Part shown: positions 14,433 through 21,248 of the stretch, one piece after another
Numbering within the stretch: position 1 is the first letter of the stretch
How the letters are laid out: every line of letters starts with the position of its first letter
Assembly (NCBI GenBank): GCA_031269415.1
Contig: JAISZF010000175.1
Span: 1 to 21,248 of the forward strand
Direction: 5' to 3'
DNA length: 21,248 nt
Source: Clostridiales bacterium
GTDB lineage: Bacteria > Bacillota > Clostridia > Lachnospirales > WQUN01
The notes under the pieces: model-generated
What the model was told of the DNA's origin: nothing
Databases searched by the model: none
Seen by the model: the letters and a program-made list of their open reading frames with translations, nothing else
Position numbers and translations under genes: made by a program

Positions 14433-15494
14433 ATGAGAAAGTATCGTTTGTTACTTTTGCCGACACTCCTGGCGCTGACTTCATGCGCGGGTTCGGCTTC
14501 AAACCCCGCAAATCCTAGCCCTAGCGCATCCCAGAACACGACTGCGGCTGTTACATCCGAAGCCCCCGCTGATCAAGCGCAAGCGGAGCCGAAAACAACA
14601 GAGCCAGCGTCAGAAGAACCCACTTTAGACTGGCCGAAAAAGAAGATCACAATTTTAGTGCCCGCTGCGGCCGGCGGTGCCACAGACACCATTGCCCGCT
14701 TCATAGCCGCTGAGCTGGAACCGACACTGGGAGTTTCCGTGCTGGTTGAAAACAAGGGCGGCGGTGGCGGTTTAACCGGTGTGCGCGAATTAATCGCGAG
14801 GAAAAATGACGGATATACCTTCGGATATGTAACAAATTCAATGGTTATCGCGCCTCATGTAAATGAAAATGAGGATATCTCCTATTCGCAAATAGACTAT
14901 GTCTGTAAGGTAAACAATAACGCTGCTAGCGTTACCATCTCATCATCTTTACCTTATAATACGCTTGAAGAATTTGTTGAGGCAGCCCGTGGCAAAGAGA
15001 TGACATTCGCGCATACCGGCGCTAACGGCACTTGGCATATCGTAACCATGCAGTTTTTAAAGGCAATCGGCGCTGAAGCCACAATCGTGCCATACGACGG
15101 CGCTAACCCAGCGGTAGTGGCGGTTGCCGGCGGGCATGTTGACGCGACATGCGTATCTCTGGCGGAAGCCAAAGCCATGCTGGACGCGGGTGAGGTTAAG
15201 TCATTGGGTGTAATGGCTACGGAAAGAAGCAAAATGTATCCGGATATCCCCACGCTAAAAGAACAGGGCTATGATCTGGATTTAGGCGCTTATTGCGGGC
15301 TGGCCGCGCCGAAAGGGACAGATCCCCAAATCATCGCCAAGATGGACGAATGCTTTAAGTCAATACTGGAATCTGACAAGTATATAGAATTCGCGGATAA
15401 TAACGGATACACTGTGACGTATCTGAACCACGCCGATTTCTTGGCGTCCGTTCAAACGGAAGACGCGCTGTATAAGGAGATGTTCCAGAAATAG
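14433..15494 (+). CDS. tctC: Tripartite tricarboxylate transporter substrate-binding lipoprotein TctC, system 2
   Basis: A 353-residue Bug-family binding protein. The signal peptide MRKYRLLLLPTLLALTSC has its lipidated Cys at 18. A long Ser/Ala/Thr/Pro/Glu-rich linker (~19-65) follows before the folded domain begins at LDWPKKKITILVPAAAGGATDTIARF, which contains the AGG-x-TD ligand loop. NKGGGGGLTGVREL, TFAHTGANGTWHIVTMQF and YPDIPTLKEQGYDLDLGAYCGLAAPKGTD are standard family landmarks. AAGGGAAG lies 9 bases before the ATG. The protein differs clearly from system 1 TctC in ligand-loop residues (AGGATD against AGGDTD) and linker, so the two systems probably bind different acids. Confidence 0.95.
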   Translation: MRKYRLLLLPTLLALTSCAGSASNPANPSPSASQNTTAAVTSEAPADQAQAEPKTTEPASEEPTLDWPKKKITILVPAAAGGATDTIARFIAAELEPTLGVSVLVENKGGGGGLTGVRELIARKNDGYTFGYVTNSMVIAPHVNENEDISYSQIDYVCKVNNNAASVTISSSLPYNTLEEFVEAARGKEMTFAHTGANGTWHIVTMQFLKAIGAEATIVPYDGANPAVVAVAGGHVDATCVSLAEAKAMLDAGEVKSLGVMATERSKMYPDIPTLKEQGYDLDLGAYCGLAAPKGTDPQIIAKMDECFKSILESDKYIEFADNNGYTVTYLNHADFLASVQTEDALYKEMFQK

Positions 15495-15510
15495 TCAGAA
15501 GGTGAGACGC

Positions 15511-15978
15511 TTGCGTAAAGCTAATTTGATATTTGTGGCAGCTATTTTGGCATTAAGTGTATATGCGGGAGTAACGGCTATGAGTCTGCGGTTTGTCTCC
15601 ACCCCGGGGGCCAACGGGGAAGATCCGAGGTTCTACCCTTTACTTCTTGTGATTATTATGGTAATTGTCAGTGTGATTCTACTGACTGTTACGCTGACGT
15701 CATCAACAATCAGCGCGGAGTCTGTTAATTTCAACTGGCTTACAATAAAAAACCCATTAATTTTAATGGTTTCGGTGGGCGTATTTGGAGTTCTACTAAA
15801 ATACACTGGATTTCTTCCCGCGGCGTATTTACTCCTGTTTACAGCGCTGAAGACAATGAAAACCAAAACTAAGACAGCTATTATCACCACATTAGGGGTG
15901 GGCACAGTTATTTTTGTATTATTTACTTACGTATTAAAGGTGCCTCTGCCGACAGGTACTTTGTGGGAGGGGTTCTAA
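15511..15978 (+). CDS. tctB: Tripartite tricarboxylate transporter small membrane subunit TctB, system 2
   Basis: A 155-residue, four-helix membrane protein. The TTG at 15511 is preferred over the in-frame GTG at 15502, because the ribosome binding site GAAGGTGAG covers the GTG and lies about 6 bases before the TTG. The product then starts MRKANLIFVAAILALSVYAG. Family landmarks: GEDPRFYPLLLVIIM after the first helix and the C-terminal KVPLPTGTLW, equivalent to the RLPLG ending of system 1. It follows tctC by 16 bases and its TAA abuts the tctA ATG. Confidence 0.9.
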   Translation: MRKANLIFVAAILALSVYAGVTAMSLRFVSTPGANGEDPRFYPLLLVIIMVIVSVILLTVTLTSSTISAESVNFNWLTIKNPLILMVSVGVFGVLLKYTGFLPAAYLLLFTALKTMKTKTKTAIITTLGVGTVIFVLFTYVLKVPLPTGTLWEGF

Positions 15979-17481
15979 ATGGACTTATACACCGCCGGTC
16001 TTCCATTAATCTTGGATCCGAATGTAATTCTTATGATGATACTTGGAACAACGTGCGGCGTATTAATTGGCGCTTTACCTGGGCTTACAGCCACAATCGG
16101 CGTGGCTGTAATGACTCCGCTTACATTCGGTATGGCCGCAATACCGTCATTCGCGCTTTTACTGAGCGTTTATTGCGGCGCGACCTTCGGGGGTTCCATA
16201 ACGTCTGTACTCGCTAAGATTCCGGGGACGCCCGCTAACATGATGACTGCCATTGACGGATATCCGTTAGGTCAGAAAGGGCACGCGGGCAAAGCTATCG
16301 GTCTGGCGACCATATCTTCCTTTATCGGCGGCATAGTATCAACTGTTGTTTTGGCTCTTTTCGCTCCCAAAATCGCGTCTATGGCCTTGGAATTCAGCGC
16401 GCAGGAATATTTTTCGATAGCGATGCTTGGAATAAGCATTATTGCCTACATTAGCGGGAAGTCTATGACTAAAAGCTTGATATCCGGCTTATTAGGGCTT
16501 TTAGTGGCGGTAGTGGGAATGGATTCCATGACTGGGGTTCAACGGTTTACATTCGGCAATTACGAACTATTATCCGGAGTTGAGCTTATCCCGGCCCTTA
16601 TAGGTGTTTTCGGACTATCGGAAGTGCTGCGCAACGCCGCGAAGGGACAGAAAGATATTCTCGTAACTAAGCAAATAAGCAAGATATTGCCGTCTAAACA
16701 GGAATTCAAGCTTGTACTGCCCACCATATTCCGAGGGACCGCTATCGGAACATTTATTGGGGCAGTGCCCGCTGTCGGCGGTGTAACCGCTTCCATAGTG
16801 GCGTATGGGATTGAGAAGCGTATTTCAAAAACACCCGACGAATTCGGCAAGGGCTCGCTGCGCGGGATAGCCGCTCCAGAATCGGCAAATAACAGCGCGA
16901 CCGGCGGCGCTATGATTCCAATGCTCACTTTGGGCATACCGGGAGACGCGGTTACCGCGGTGCTTATCGGTTCCCTTATGCTCCACGGCTTGACTCCCGG
17001 CCCACTAATGTTTAAAAATGAAATGCCGACAGTTTCAGCTATATTTATTCTAATGGCTTTAGCAAATGTTGCGTTTTTGTTTATCGGGCTGCTGGGCGCG
17101 CGGTATGTCGCTAAGATCCTGGCTATACCCAATAATATTTTGATGCCTGTTATACTGCTTCTTTGTTGCGTGGGCACTTACGGCATACGGAACAGTATCT
17201 TTGATCTTTTTGTGTTGCTGATCTTCGGCGCCGTAGGATTCTTGTTTGACAAAATAGACGTCCCCAGCGCGCCGCTGGTTTTAGGATTGGTTCTCGGAAA
17301 ACTAATTGAGGATAATTTTCGCCGTACTCTAGCGTTATCTAACGGGAATTCCCTGACTGTTTTTACCCGGCCAATCAGTTGCTTCTTTTTGGTGGCGACT
17401 CTGCTTATACTCTGCGCCCCGATTATAGTTAAGCAAGCCCGAAAAATTTTCAAAGGAAATAGTGCAAAACAGGAGGTTTAG
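15979..17481 (+). CDS. tctA: Tripartite tricarboxylate transporter large membrane subunit TctA, system 2
   Basis: A 500-residue polytopic membrane protein, same length as system 1 TctA. Signatures: GTTCGVLIGALPGLTATIGVAVMTPLTF, YCGATFGGSITSVLAKIPGTPANMMTAIDGYPLGQKGHAGKAIG, the second-half AVPAVGGVTASIVAYGIEKR, and NNSATGGAMIPMLTLGIPGDAVTAVLIGSLMLHGLTPGP. ATG at 15979 directly follows the tctB TAA, with GGGAGGGG six bases before it. The end of the gene overlaps the upstream spacer and ribosome binding site of yhcH, so the metabolic genes are co-transcribed with the transporter. It carries an unassigned carboxylate, by context a sugar acid. Confidence 0.96.
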   Translation: MDLYTAGLPLILDPNVILMMILGTTCGVLIGALPGLTATIGVAVMTPLTFGMAAIPSFALLLSVYCGATFGGSITSVLAKIPGTPANMMTAIDGYPLGQKGHAGKAIGLATISSFIGGIVSTVVLALFAPKIASMALEFSAQEYFSIAMLGISIIAYISGKSMTKSLISGLLGLLVAVVGMDSMTGVQRFTFGNYELLSGVELIPALIGVFGLSEVLRNAAKGQKDILVTKQISKILPSKQEFKLVLPTIFRGTAIGTFIGAVPAVGGVTASIVAYGIEKRISKTPDEFGKGSLRGIAAPESANNSATGGAMIPMLTLGIPGDAVTAVLIGSLMLHGLTPGPLMFKNEMPTVSAIFILMALANVAFLFIGLLGARYVAKILAIPNNILMPVILLLCCVGTYGIRNSIFDLFVLLIFGAVGFLFDKIDVPSAPLVLGLVLGKLIEDNFRRTLALSNGNSLTVFTRPISCFFLVATLLILCAPIIVKQARKIFKGNSAKQEV

Positions 17482-17482
17482 A

Positions 17483-17947
17483 ATGGTTTTTGACTCGAAA
17501 GAACACCTTCATTATTACAAAAGCCACGGAATTGGCGATCGGTATGAAAAAGCCGTAAATTTTCTACTAGAAAACGATCATAAGGATTTATCGCCCGGTC
17601 GCCATGAGATCGACGGCGATTCGGTATACGCCAACGTGGCGGAATACGCGACGGTACCTTGGGAAAAAGCCGCTTACGAATCGCACAGAAACTATACGGA
17701 CATTCAGTATATTATTAGCGGCAAGGAAATAATGACATTCGCCGCGGCGGGTTCTCTGGAGGTTTCCGGTGCCTATAACGCCGAAAAAGATGTACTTTTC
17801 TTCGAAAATACGCATTCTGGTACCCAATTTCAAGTGTCGGACGATCAATATCTTATTTTCAAACCTGGAGAAATCCATAAATCAAAAGGGCTTATAGAAA
17901 AAAGCTCACCTATTAAAAAGATTGTGGTAAAGATTAAGGAAATCTGA
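17483..17947 (+). CDS. YhcH/YjgK/YiaL family protein (DUF386)
   Basis: A 154-residue beta-sandwich protein related to EbgC. The ATG at 17483 is preferred over the 17462 start because AGGAGG (17471-17476) lies 6 bases before it and the earlier start overlaps tctA. Family motifs: VYANVAEYAT, the core ESHRNYTDIQYIISGKEIM (H and D metal or ligand residues), DVLFFENTH and IFKPGEIHKSKG with the conserved His. Members act on the anomeric or open-chain form of sugars, for example in sialic acid and 2,3-diketogulonate pathways, and are thought to be mutarotases or isomerases. Lying directly after the TTT genes it supports a sugar-derived acid as substrate. Confidence 0.9.
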   Translation: MVFDSKEHLHYYKSHGIGDRYEKAVNFLLENDHKDLSPGRHEIDGDSVYANVAEYATVPWEKAAYESHRNYTDIQYIISGKEIMTFAAAGSLEVSGAYNAEKDVLFFENTHSGTQFQVSDDQYLIFKPGEIHKSKGLIEKSSPIKKIVVKIKEI

Positions 17948-17960
17948 AGGAGGATTAGAA

Positions 17961-18437
17961 ATGGCTAAGATTGGCTACGGCAACTGGAATGAGCTGCCCT
18001 GGCGGCCTCTGCCGACCAAATTTGTGGACGGGGCCTGCAAGACGTATCAGGTGGTTCTCGGTATGGAGTGTGAAAACATGATCGCCACAATGGGCAAATG
18101 CTACAACGGTATGCCCATAGGAAATCACACGCACCCGCACGAACAAATCGCGATTGTGCTTCAGGGTGAAATGGATTTTTATTTGGATGGAATACCCTAT
18201 CGCCTTACGGCGGGCTCGTGGATTAATATTCCTCCACATTATGAGCATTACAGCCATGTGTACCGGACAAAGGTTCCGCTGATGGAGTTGGAAGTGTTTA
18301 CCCCATACCGTGAAAGCACCAAATGGCCGTATTTAGAGTTTATGAAATCTATGGGCGTGAACTGGGAAAGGGATCATGTACGGGAAGTGCCTGATCTTGA
18401 CGCGCCAATAGATCCAAATCAGGAAGTGCGCGCGTAA
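17961..18437 (+). CDS. Single-domain cupin protein A
   Basis: A 158-residue cytoplasmic cupin. Motif 1 is NHTHPHEQIAIVLQGEMDF (H56, H58, E61/Q62, G69) and motif 2 is GSWINIPPHYEHYSHV (H96), so a full set of metal ligands is present. AAGGAGG precedes the ATG. It begins AKIGYGNWNELPWRP and ends NQEVRA, both features shared with cupin B 18 bases downstream. Small cupins of this type can be sugar isomerases, dioxygenases or lyases; for instance KdgF uses this fold to open unsaturated uronates. Substrate unknown; position next to YhcH and an aldolase suggests isomerisation or ring opening of the imported acid. Confidence 0.9.
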   Translation: MAKIGYGNWNELPWRPLPTKFVDGACKTYQVVLGMECENMIATMGKCYNGMPIGNHTHPHEQIAIVLQGEMDFYLDGIPYRLTAGSWINIPPHYEHYSHVYRTKVPLMELEVFTPYRESTKWPYLEFMKSMGVNWERDHVREVPDLDAPIDPNQEVRA

Positions 18438-18455
18438 CGCGAGGAGGAAATGAAT

Positions 18456-18932
18456 ATGGCGAGAATAATGAGTGGAAACTGGAATGATCTGCCCTGGCGA
18501 GGCATGGAGACCAAGAAAGTCGGCGACGAATATAAAGTATACAGTGTAGTATTTTGTATGGAAGCTGAAAATCTGATGTGTCTGCTGGGTGAATGCCATA
18601 ATGGTATGCCCGAAACTCCGCATAATCATCCGCATGAACAGATTGCTTTGGTTATTCAGGGTGAATGCGACTATATTGTGGATGGCATCCCATATCGGCT
18701 GACCCCTGGCTGTTGGGTTAATATTCCCCCGCACTATGAGCACTACAGCCGTGTGTACAGAACCAAAGAACCCTGCTTGCAGATGGATATTTTTACACCG
18801 AGCCGTCCGTCCAGCATCGAGCCTTATAAAGAATGGATAAAGAAAGAATACGACATAGATTGGGACTCGGGCGTTAAGGTGGTTCCGGATTTGACCGGCC
18901 CTAGGAACCCCAATCTGGAAGTACGCGCGTAG
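18456..18932 (+). CDS. Single-domain cupin protein B (tandem paralogue of A)
   Basis: A 158-residue cupin, about half identical to cupin A along its whole length (GNWN(E/D)LPWR start, HPHEQIA-(I/L), QGE, DGIPYRLT, NIPPHYEHYS, VYRTK, EVRA end). The start at 18456 is chosen over 18450 because GAGGAGG (18441-18447) is then 8 bases away. Ligand residues are kept (HNHPHEQ and HYEHY). Differences cluster in the barrel interior-facing strand 2 (MEAENLMCLLGECHNG against MECENMIATMGKCYNG), which suggests that the two copies differ in substrate or form a heteromer. It is followed closely by the aldolase. Confidence 0.9.
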   Translation: MARIMSGNWNDLPWRGMETKKVGDEYKVYSVVFCMEAENLMCLLGECHNGMPETPHNHPHEQIALVIQGECDYIVDGIPYRLTPGCWVNIPPHYEHYSRVYRTKEPCLQMDIFTPSRPSSIEPYKEWIKKEYDIDWDSGVKVVPDLTGPRNPNLEVRA

Positions 18933-18949
18933 TTGAGGAGGCTTATTCA

Positions 18950-19741
18950 TTGAACAGGCGAAACCCTATAAGACAGAGGATTCGGCAAAAGGAAATCCTT
19001 ATCGGCACTATGTTTAAATTGAACAGCCCAGCTTTGGCAGAACTGGTCGCGAATGTCGGGTTTGATTTTATCGTGATAGACACGGAGCATTCTAATTTTT
19101 CCCCAGTCGATACCGAAAATATAATCCGCGCCGCCGACGCCGCCGGTATGGCCAGTGTCGTACGCACGAGGGACGGATCATCCGAGGAGGTTTTGCACGC
19201 GCTGGATTCCGGCGCAGACGGCATTCAGGTTCCCAGCTTGACAACGATTGAAGCGGCGAAAAGGGCCTGTGAAAGCGCAAAGTATTTTCCCGAAGGCACA
19301 CGGGGGCTTTCCGGCACGCAGCGCAGCGCACGGTACGCCGCATGGGATTTACCGGAAGACTATTATTCGTATGCAAATAGGCACTCCCTTGTGGTGGCGC
19401 ATGTTGAGAATTTGGAGATGGCGGGCAAAATTGACGAATTGCTACAAATTCCACAGTTAGATGTTGTGTTTGTCGGTCCCGGTGATTTAAGCCAGTCATT
19501 AGGCAAGCCGGGTAAAGCGGACGATCCAGAAGTTGTGGCGCTTATTGAGAAGATTTTTAAAAAAGTTTTAACAACCGATAAAGCGATCGGTATATTTTGC
19601 GGCAATTTGAATCAAGTTAAGAGATACATAGAATGGGGCGCGACATACATCGCGCTGGGTACAGACACGACACAAATTGCCGCGGCTCTGAAAGAGAATG
19701 TAAAACAGGCAAAAGGCTTAATTGAGAATATAAAACGCTAA
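18950..19741 (+). CDS. HpcH/HpaI-family class II aldolase
   Basis: A 263-residue TIM-barrel aldolase. By alignment with HpaI, the key residues are present: H47 in DTEH, R72 in VVRTRD, metal ligands E153 (HVENLEM) and D179 (FVGPGDLSQSLG). RYFPEGTRG-like KYFPEGTRGLSGTQRSARY is also typical. TTG at 18950 is the start, 8 bases after GAGGAGG (18935-18941). Relatives cleave 4-hydroxy-2-keto acids such as 2-keto-3-deoxy-glucarate or -rhamnonate to pyruvate (or tartronate semialdehyde precursors) and an aldehyde. GIQVPSL replaces the more usual G(I/V)(M/I)VP, so donor specificity may differ. It closes the tctCBA-yhcH-cupin transcript, with a terminator 8 bases later. Confidence 0.92.
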   Translation: MNRRNPIRQRIRQKEILIGTMFKLNSPALAELVANVGFDFIVIDTEHSNFSPVDTENIIRAADAAGMASVVRTRDGSSEEVLHALDSGADGIQVPSLTTIEAAKRACESAKYFPEGTRGLSGTQRSARYAAWDLPEDYYSYANRHSLVVAHVENLEMAGKIDELLQIPQLDVVFVGPGDLSQSLGKPGKADDPEVVALIEKIFKKVLTTDKAIGIFCGNLNQVKRYIEWGATYIALGTDTTQIAAALKENVKQAKGLIENIKR

Positions 19742-19748
19742 TAAAAAT

Positions 19749-19781
19749 CCGCGAGCCGCTTTACGTGGTCGCGGTTTTTTT
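19749..19781 (+). terminator. Rho-independent terminator after the aldolase
   Basis: CCGCGA (19749-19754) pairs with TCGCGG (19769-19774); after a one-base bulge, CCGC pairs with GTGG; loop TTTAC; then a run of seven T. It lies 8 bases after the aldolase stop and 30 before the next gene, which is on the same strand. Confidence 0.88.
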
Positions 19782-19810
19782 GAATACCAGTTTAGGGGGC
19801 ACACTTTTAA

Positions 19811-20785
19811 ATGAAAATAATGAGTACGGTCGATCGCGAGTGCTTTAAGATTGCTCGCATTGACCCCAGCATTGTTGATGAAATAGCATTTTCAGGTTTT
19901 AAGTCCGATCAGTTTTTTCTGGATCTTGTCGGAGCGGATTGTTTATATACCCAATCTATGAACGAGATATCGAAAGATATTATAAACGCGGGGCCGCGGC
20001 TCAAGTTAATACAAACATTGGGTGTGGGGTATGAGAAAGTCGATCTGGATTTCGCGCGCTCACGCGGAGTTTTCGTATGCAACAGCAAGGCGTGCAACAG
20101 CGACGCCGTGGCGGAATTTACATTAGGCTTAATACTGGCAGGCTTAAGGCGTATACCCTATTATGAAAGGAGGGTATACAAAGGTGAATTCCATGAATCG
20201 TGGAAAGGTATTTTCACAGCCGGGCTTCGCCAGCTAAGCGGAAGGCGGGTAGGAATAATCGGCTTTGGGGATATCGCCAAAGCCTTAATAACGCTACTGA
20301 GGCCGTTTGGGTGCGAAATTTACTATTATAACCGCACGCGCGGTTCCGAAGAAACCGAAGCAAATATCGGAATAACCTATTTGCCTTTAACAGAATTAAT
20401 TAAACAATGCAATGTTATAAGTCTGCATGTTCCGGCAAAGCCGGAGACTATAAATCTAATTGATAAGAAGGAATTCTCAGTAATGCGACCGGATACGCTG
20501 CTTATTAACGCTGCCAGAGGCGAAGTTGTAAACTCGCAGGCGTTGGCGGATGCGTTGATTGGCGGGCAAATCTTTGGGGCTGCTTTAGATACAATTTATC
20601 CCGAACCCCCCGGAGATGACCATCCGCTTCTGAATCTTCCTACGCACGCAAAGGATCGCTTGATTATTTCACCGCATATAGGCGGCGGCACAGCGGAAGC
20701 TATCAGCAATACGGTGACGAGCTTTTTAAATAATGTCAAGCGCGTGGACAATGGATTGCAACCCTTAAATGTGGTAAACAACTGA
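19811..20785 (+). CDS. D-2-hydroxyacid dehydrogenase, intact
   Basis: A 324-residue cytoplasmic NAD(P)-dependent dehydrogenase of full family length. NAD motif GFGDIA (151-156, the last Gly is Ala), SLHVPAKPETINLID, catalytic Arg236 in NAARGEVV, Glu265 near TIYPEPP, and His289 in SPHIGGGTAEA. The N-terminal substrate domain has LIQTLGVGYEKVDLDFA. The ATG at 19811 is 11 bases from AGGGGG (19794-19799), a longish spacing, but no better start is available. It interconverts a 2-keto acid and a D-2-hydroxy acid, for example reducing glyoxylate, hydroxypyruvate or 2-ketogluconate, so it could process the aldolase product or an incoming acid. It follows a terminator, so it depends on read-through or its own promoter. 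Confidence 0.94.
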   Translation: MKIMSTVDRECFKIARIDPSIVDEIAFSGFKSDQFFLDLVGADCLYTQSMNEISKDIINAGPRLKLIQTLGVGYEKVDLDFARSRGVFVCNSKACNSDAVAEFTLGLILAGLRRIPYYERRVYKGEFHESWKGIFTAGLRQLSGRRVGIIGFGDIAKALITLLRPFGCEIYYYNRTRGSEETEANIGITYLPLTELIKQCNVISLHVPAKPETINLIDKKEFSVMRPDTLLINAARGEVVNSQALADALIGGQIFGAALDTIYPEPPGDDHPLLNLPTHAKDRLIISPHIGGGTAEAISNTVTSFLNNVKRVDNGLQPLNVVNN

Positions 20786-20796
20786 GACGGAGATGA

Positions 20797-21248
20797 ATGT
20801 ACGTGACGCTTACAACACAAGCTTTTGGAAGAACAAATGAGGGGGAGGAAATTGTTCTTTACCGCATTACCAATAACTACGACGCGTATGTGGAATTTAT
20901 TAATTATGATTGCGCGGTAAAAAGCATAGTTGTGCCTGATTGTTCGGGAGTGGCGCGAAACGTTTGTTTAGGTTTTGACACTCTTGAAGAATATGAGCGT
21001 ACACAGCCAGCGCCAGGCACTATTAATCTCGTTAGGAGTAATAAATTCCTTTCTCATGTTGTATGGTCGCCTAAAGAGCAAGGCGAAAACTATGCGCTGT
21101 TAACCGCCGAGTTATCAGAGTACGGCATAACCGCCTCTGTCCGGATTATGTGGGTGGATTATAACAGGCTGGTATTGGATTTAAGCGCAGGCTCTGAGAT
21201 CAGCATGACAAATAATATCAGTTTCGCGCTGGACGACACGAATACTCT
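20797..21248 (+). CDS. Aldose 1-epimerase-like (mutarotase-fold) protein, 3' end outside window
   Basis: The visible 150 residues open like GalM: QAFGRTNEGEEIVLYRITNNYDAYVEFINYDCAVKSIVVPDCSGVARNVCLGFDTLEEYE. Relatives then have some 50 residues with the GRYANRI and NHLHGG active-site segment before FDKVVW. Here a short stretch (APGTINLVRSNKFLSH) leads straight to VVWSPKEQ, so both the Arg and the first His are missing. Later, the family's TNHSYFNL, with the second essential His, reads TNNISFAL. The start is ATG 20797 (or GTG 20803) after GGAGATGA, 11 bases past the dehydrogenase. It is probably non-catalytic as a mutarotase. It may bind a sugar acid or have a new activity. The C-terminal half is not visible. 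Confidence 0.75.
   Translation, partial: MYVTLTTQAFGRTNEGEEIVLYRITNNYDAYVEFINYDCAVKSIVVPDCSGVARNVCLGFDTLEEYERTQPAPGTINLVRSNKFLSHVVWSPKEQGENYALLTAELSEYGITASVRIMWVDYNRLVLDLSAGSEISMTNNISFALDDTNT

Noticed and set aside
16560..17177. Minus-strand open frame of 205 codons opposite tctA
   Set aside because: Mirror of the codon pattern of a clear TctA gene; no start signals.

Overview
The window reads as part of a monoderm (Gram-positive) bacterial chromosome, most likely an anaerobic Bacillota/Clostridia-type organism. This is inferred from strong AGGAGG-type ribosome binding sites, frequent TTG and GTG starts, LplABC-type sugar importer genes without their own ATPase, and solute-binding proteins of all transporters (including both TctC proteins) carrying lipoprotein signal peptides rather than plain periplasmic ones. 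No rRNA, tRNA, CRISPR array, transposase or phage gene is visible. The content is accessory catabolism: transporters, sugar and acid enzymes, and their regulators.

Left part (1-7650): the first codons of a minus-strand AAA-ATPase-like/PD-(D/E)XK protein; a 3'-truncated D-2-hydroxyacid dehydrogenase whose end runs into the ribosome binding site of an AraC regulator; then a plus-strand unit of VOC protein, sugar-binding lipoprotein, two LplB/LplC-type permeases, a second VOC protein and a Gfo/Idh/MocA oxidoreductase, closed by a strong terminator at 7613-7646. A hairpin lies between the binding protein and the permeases. This looks like an importer for an oligosaccharide or glycoside plus redox and epimerase/lyase chemistry on it.

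Middle (7710-8852): a compact three-gene cassette with its own promoter, DUF3990 protein (ADP-ribosyltransferase-like), a 78-residue unknown, and a DUF3791 protein. It resembles a toxin-antitoxin or signalling module rather than metabolism.

Right part (8905-21248): two complete tripartite tricarboxylate transporter (TTT) systems arranged around a GntR regulator. The minus-strand set is tctC-tctB-tctA followed by a 3-hydroxyacyl-CoA dehydrogenase. The plus-strand set is tctC-tctB-tctA followed by a YhcH/DUF386 protein, two tandem cupins and an HpcH/HpaI aldolase, then a terminator, an intact D-2-hydroxyacid dehydrogenase, and the start of a mutarotase-fold protein that lacks the usual active-site segment. 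The simplest reading is uptake of a carboxylated sugar (aldonate, uronate or 2-keto-3-deoxy acid), anomer or isomer handling by YhcH/cupins, retro-aldol cleavage to pyruvate or a related keto acid plus an aldehyde, and reduction of a 2-keto acid. The substrate cannot be named from sequence. The gntR/tctC divergent region holds good promoter matches and several operator-like repeats.
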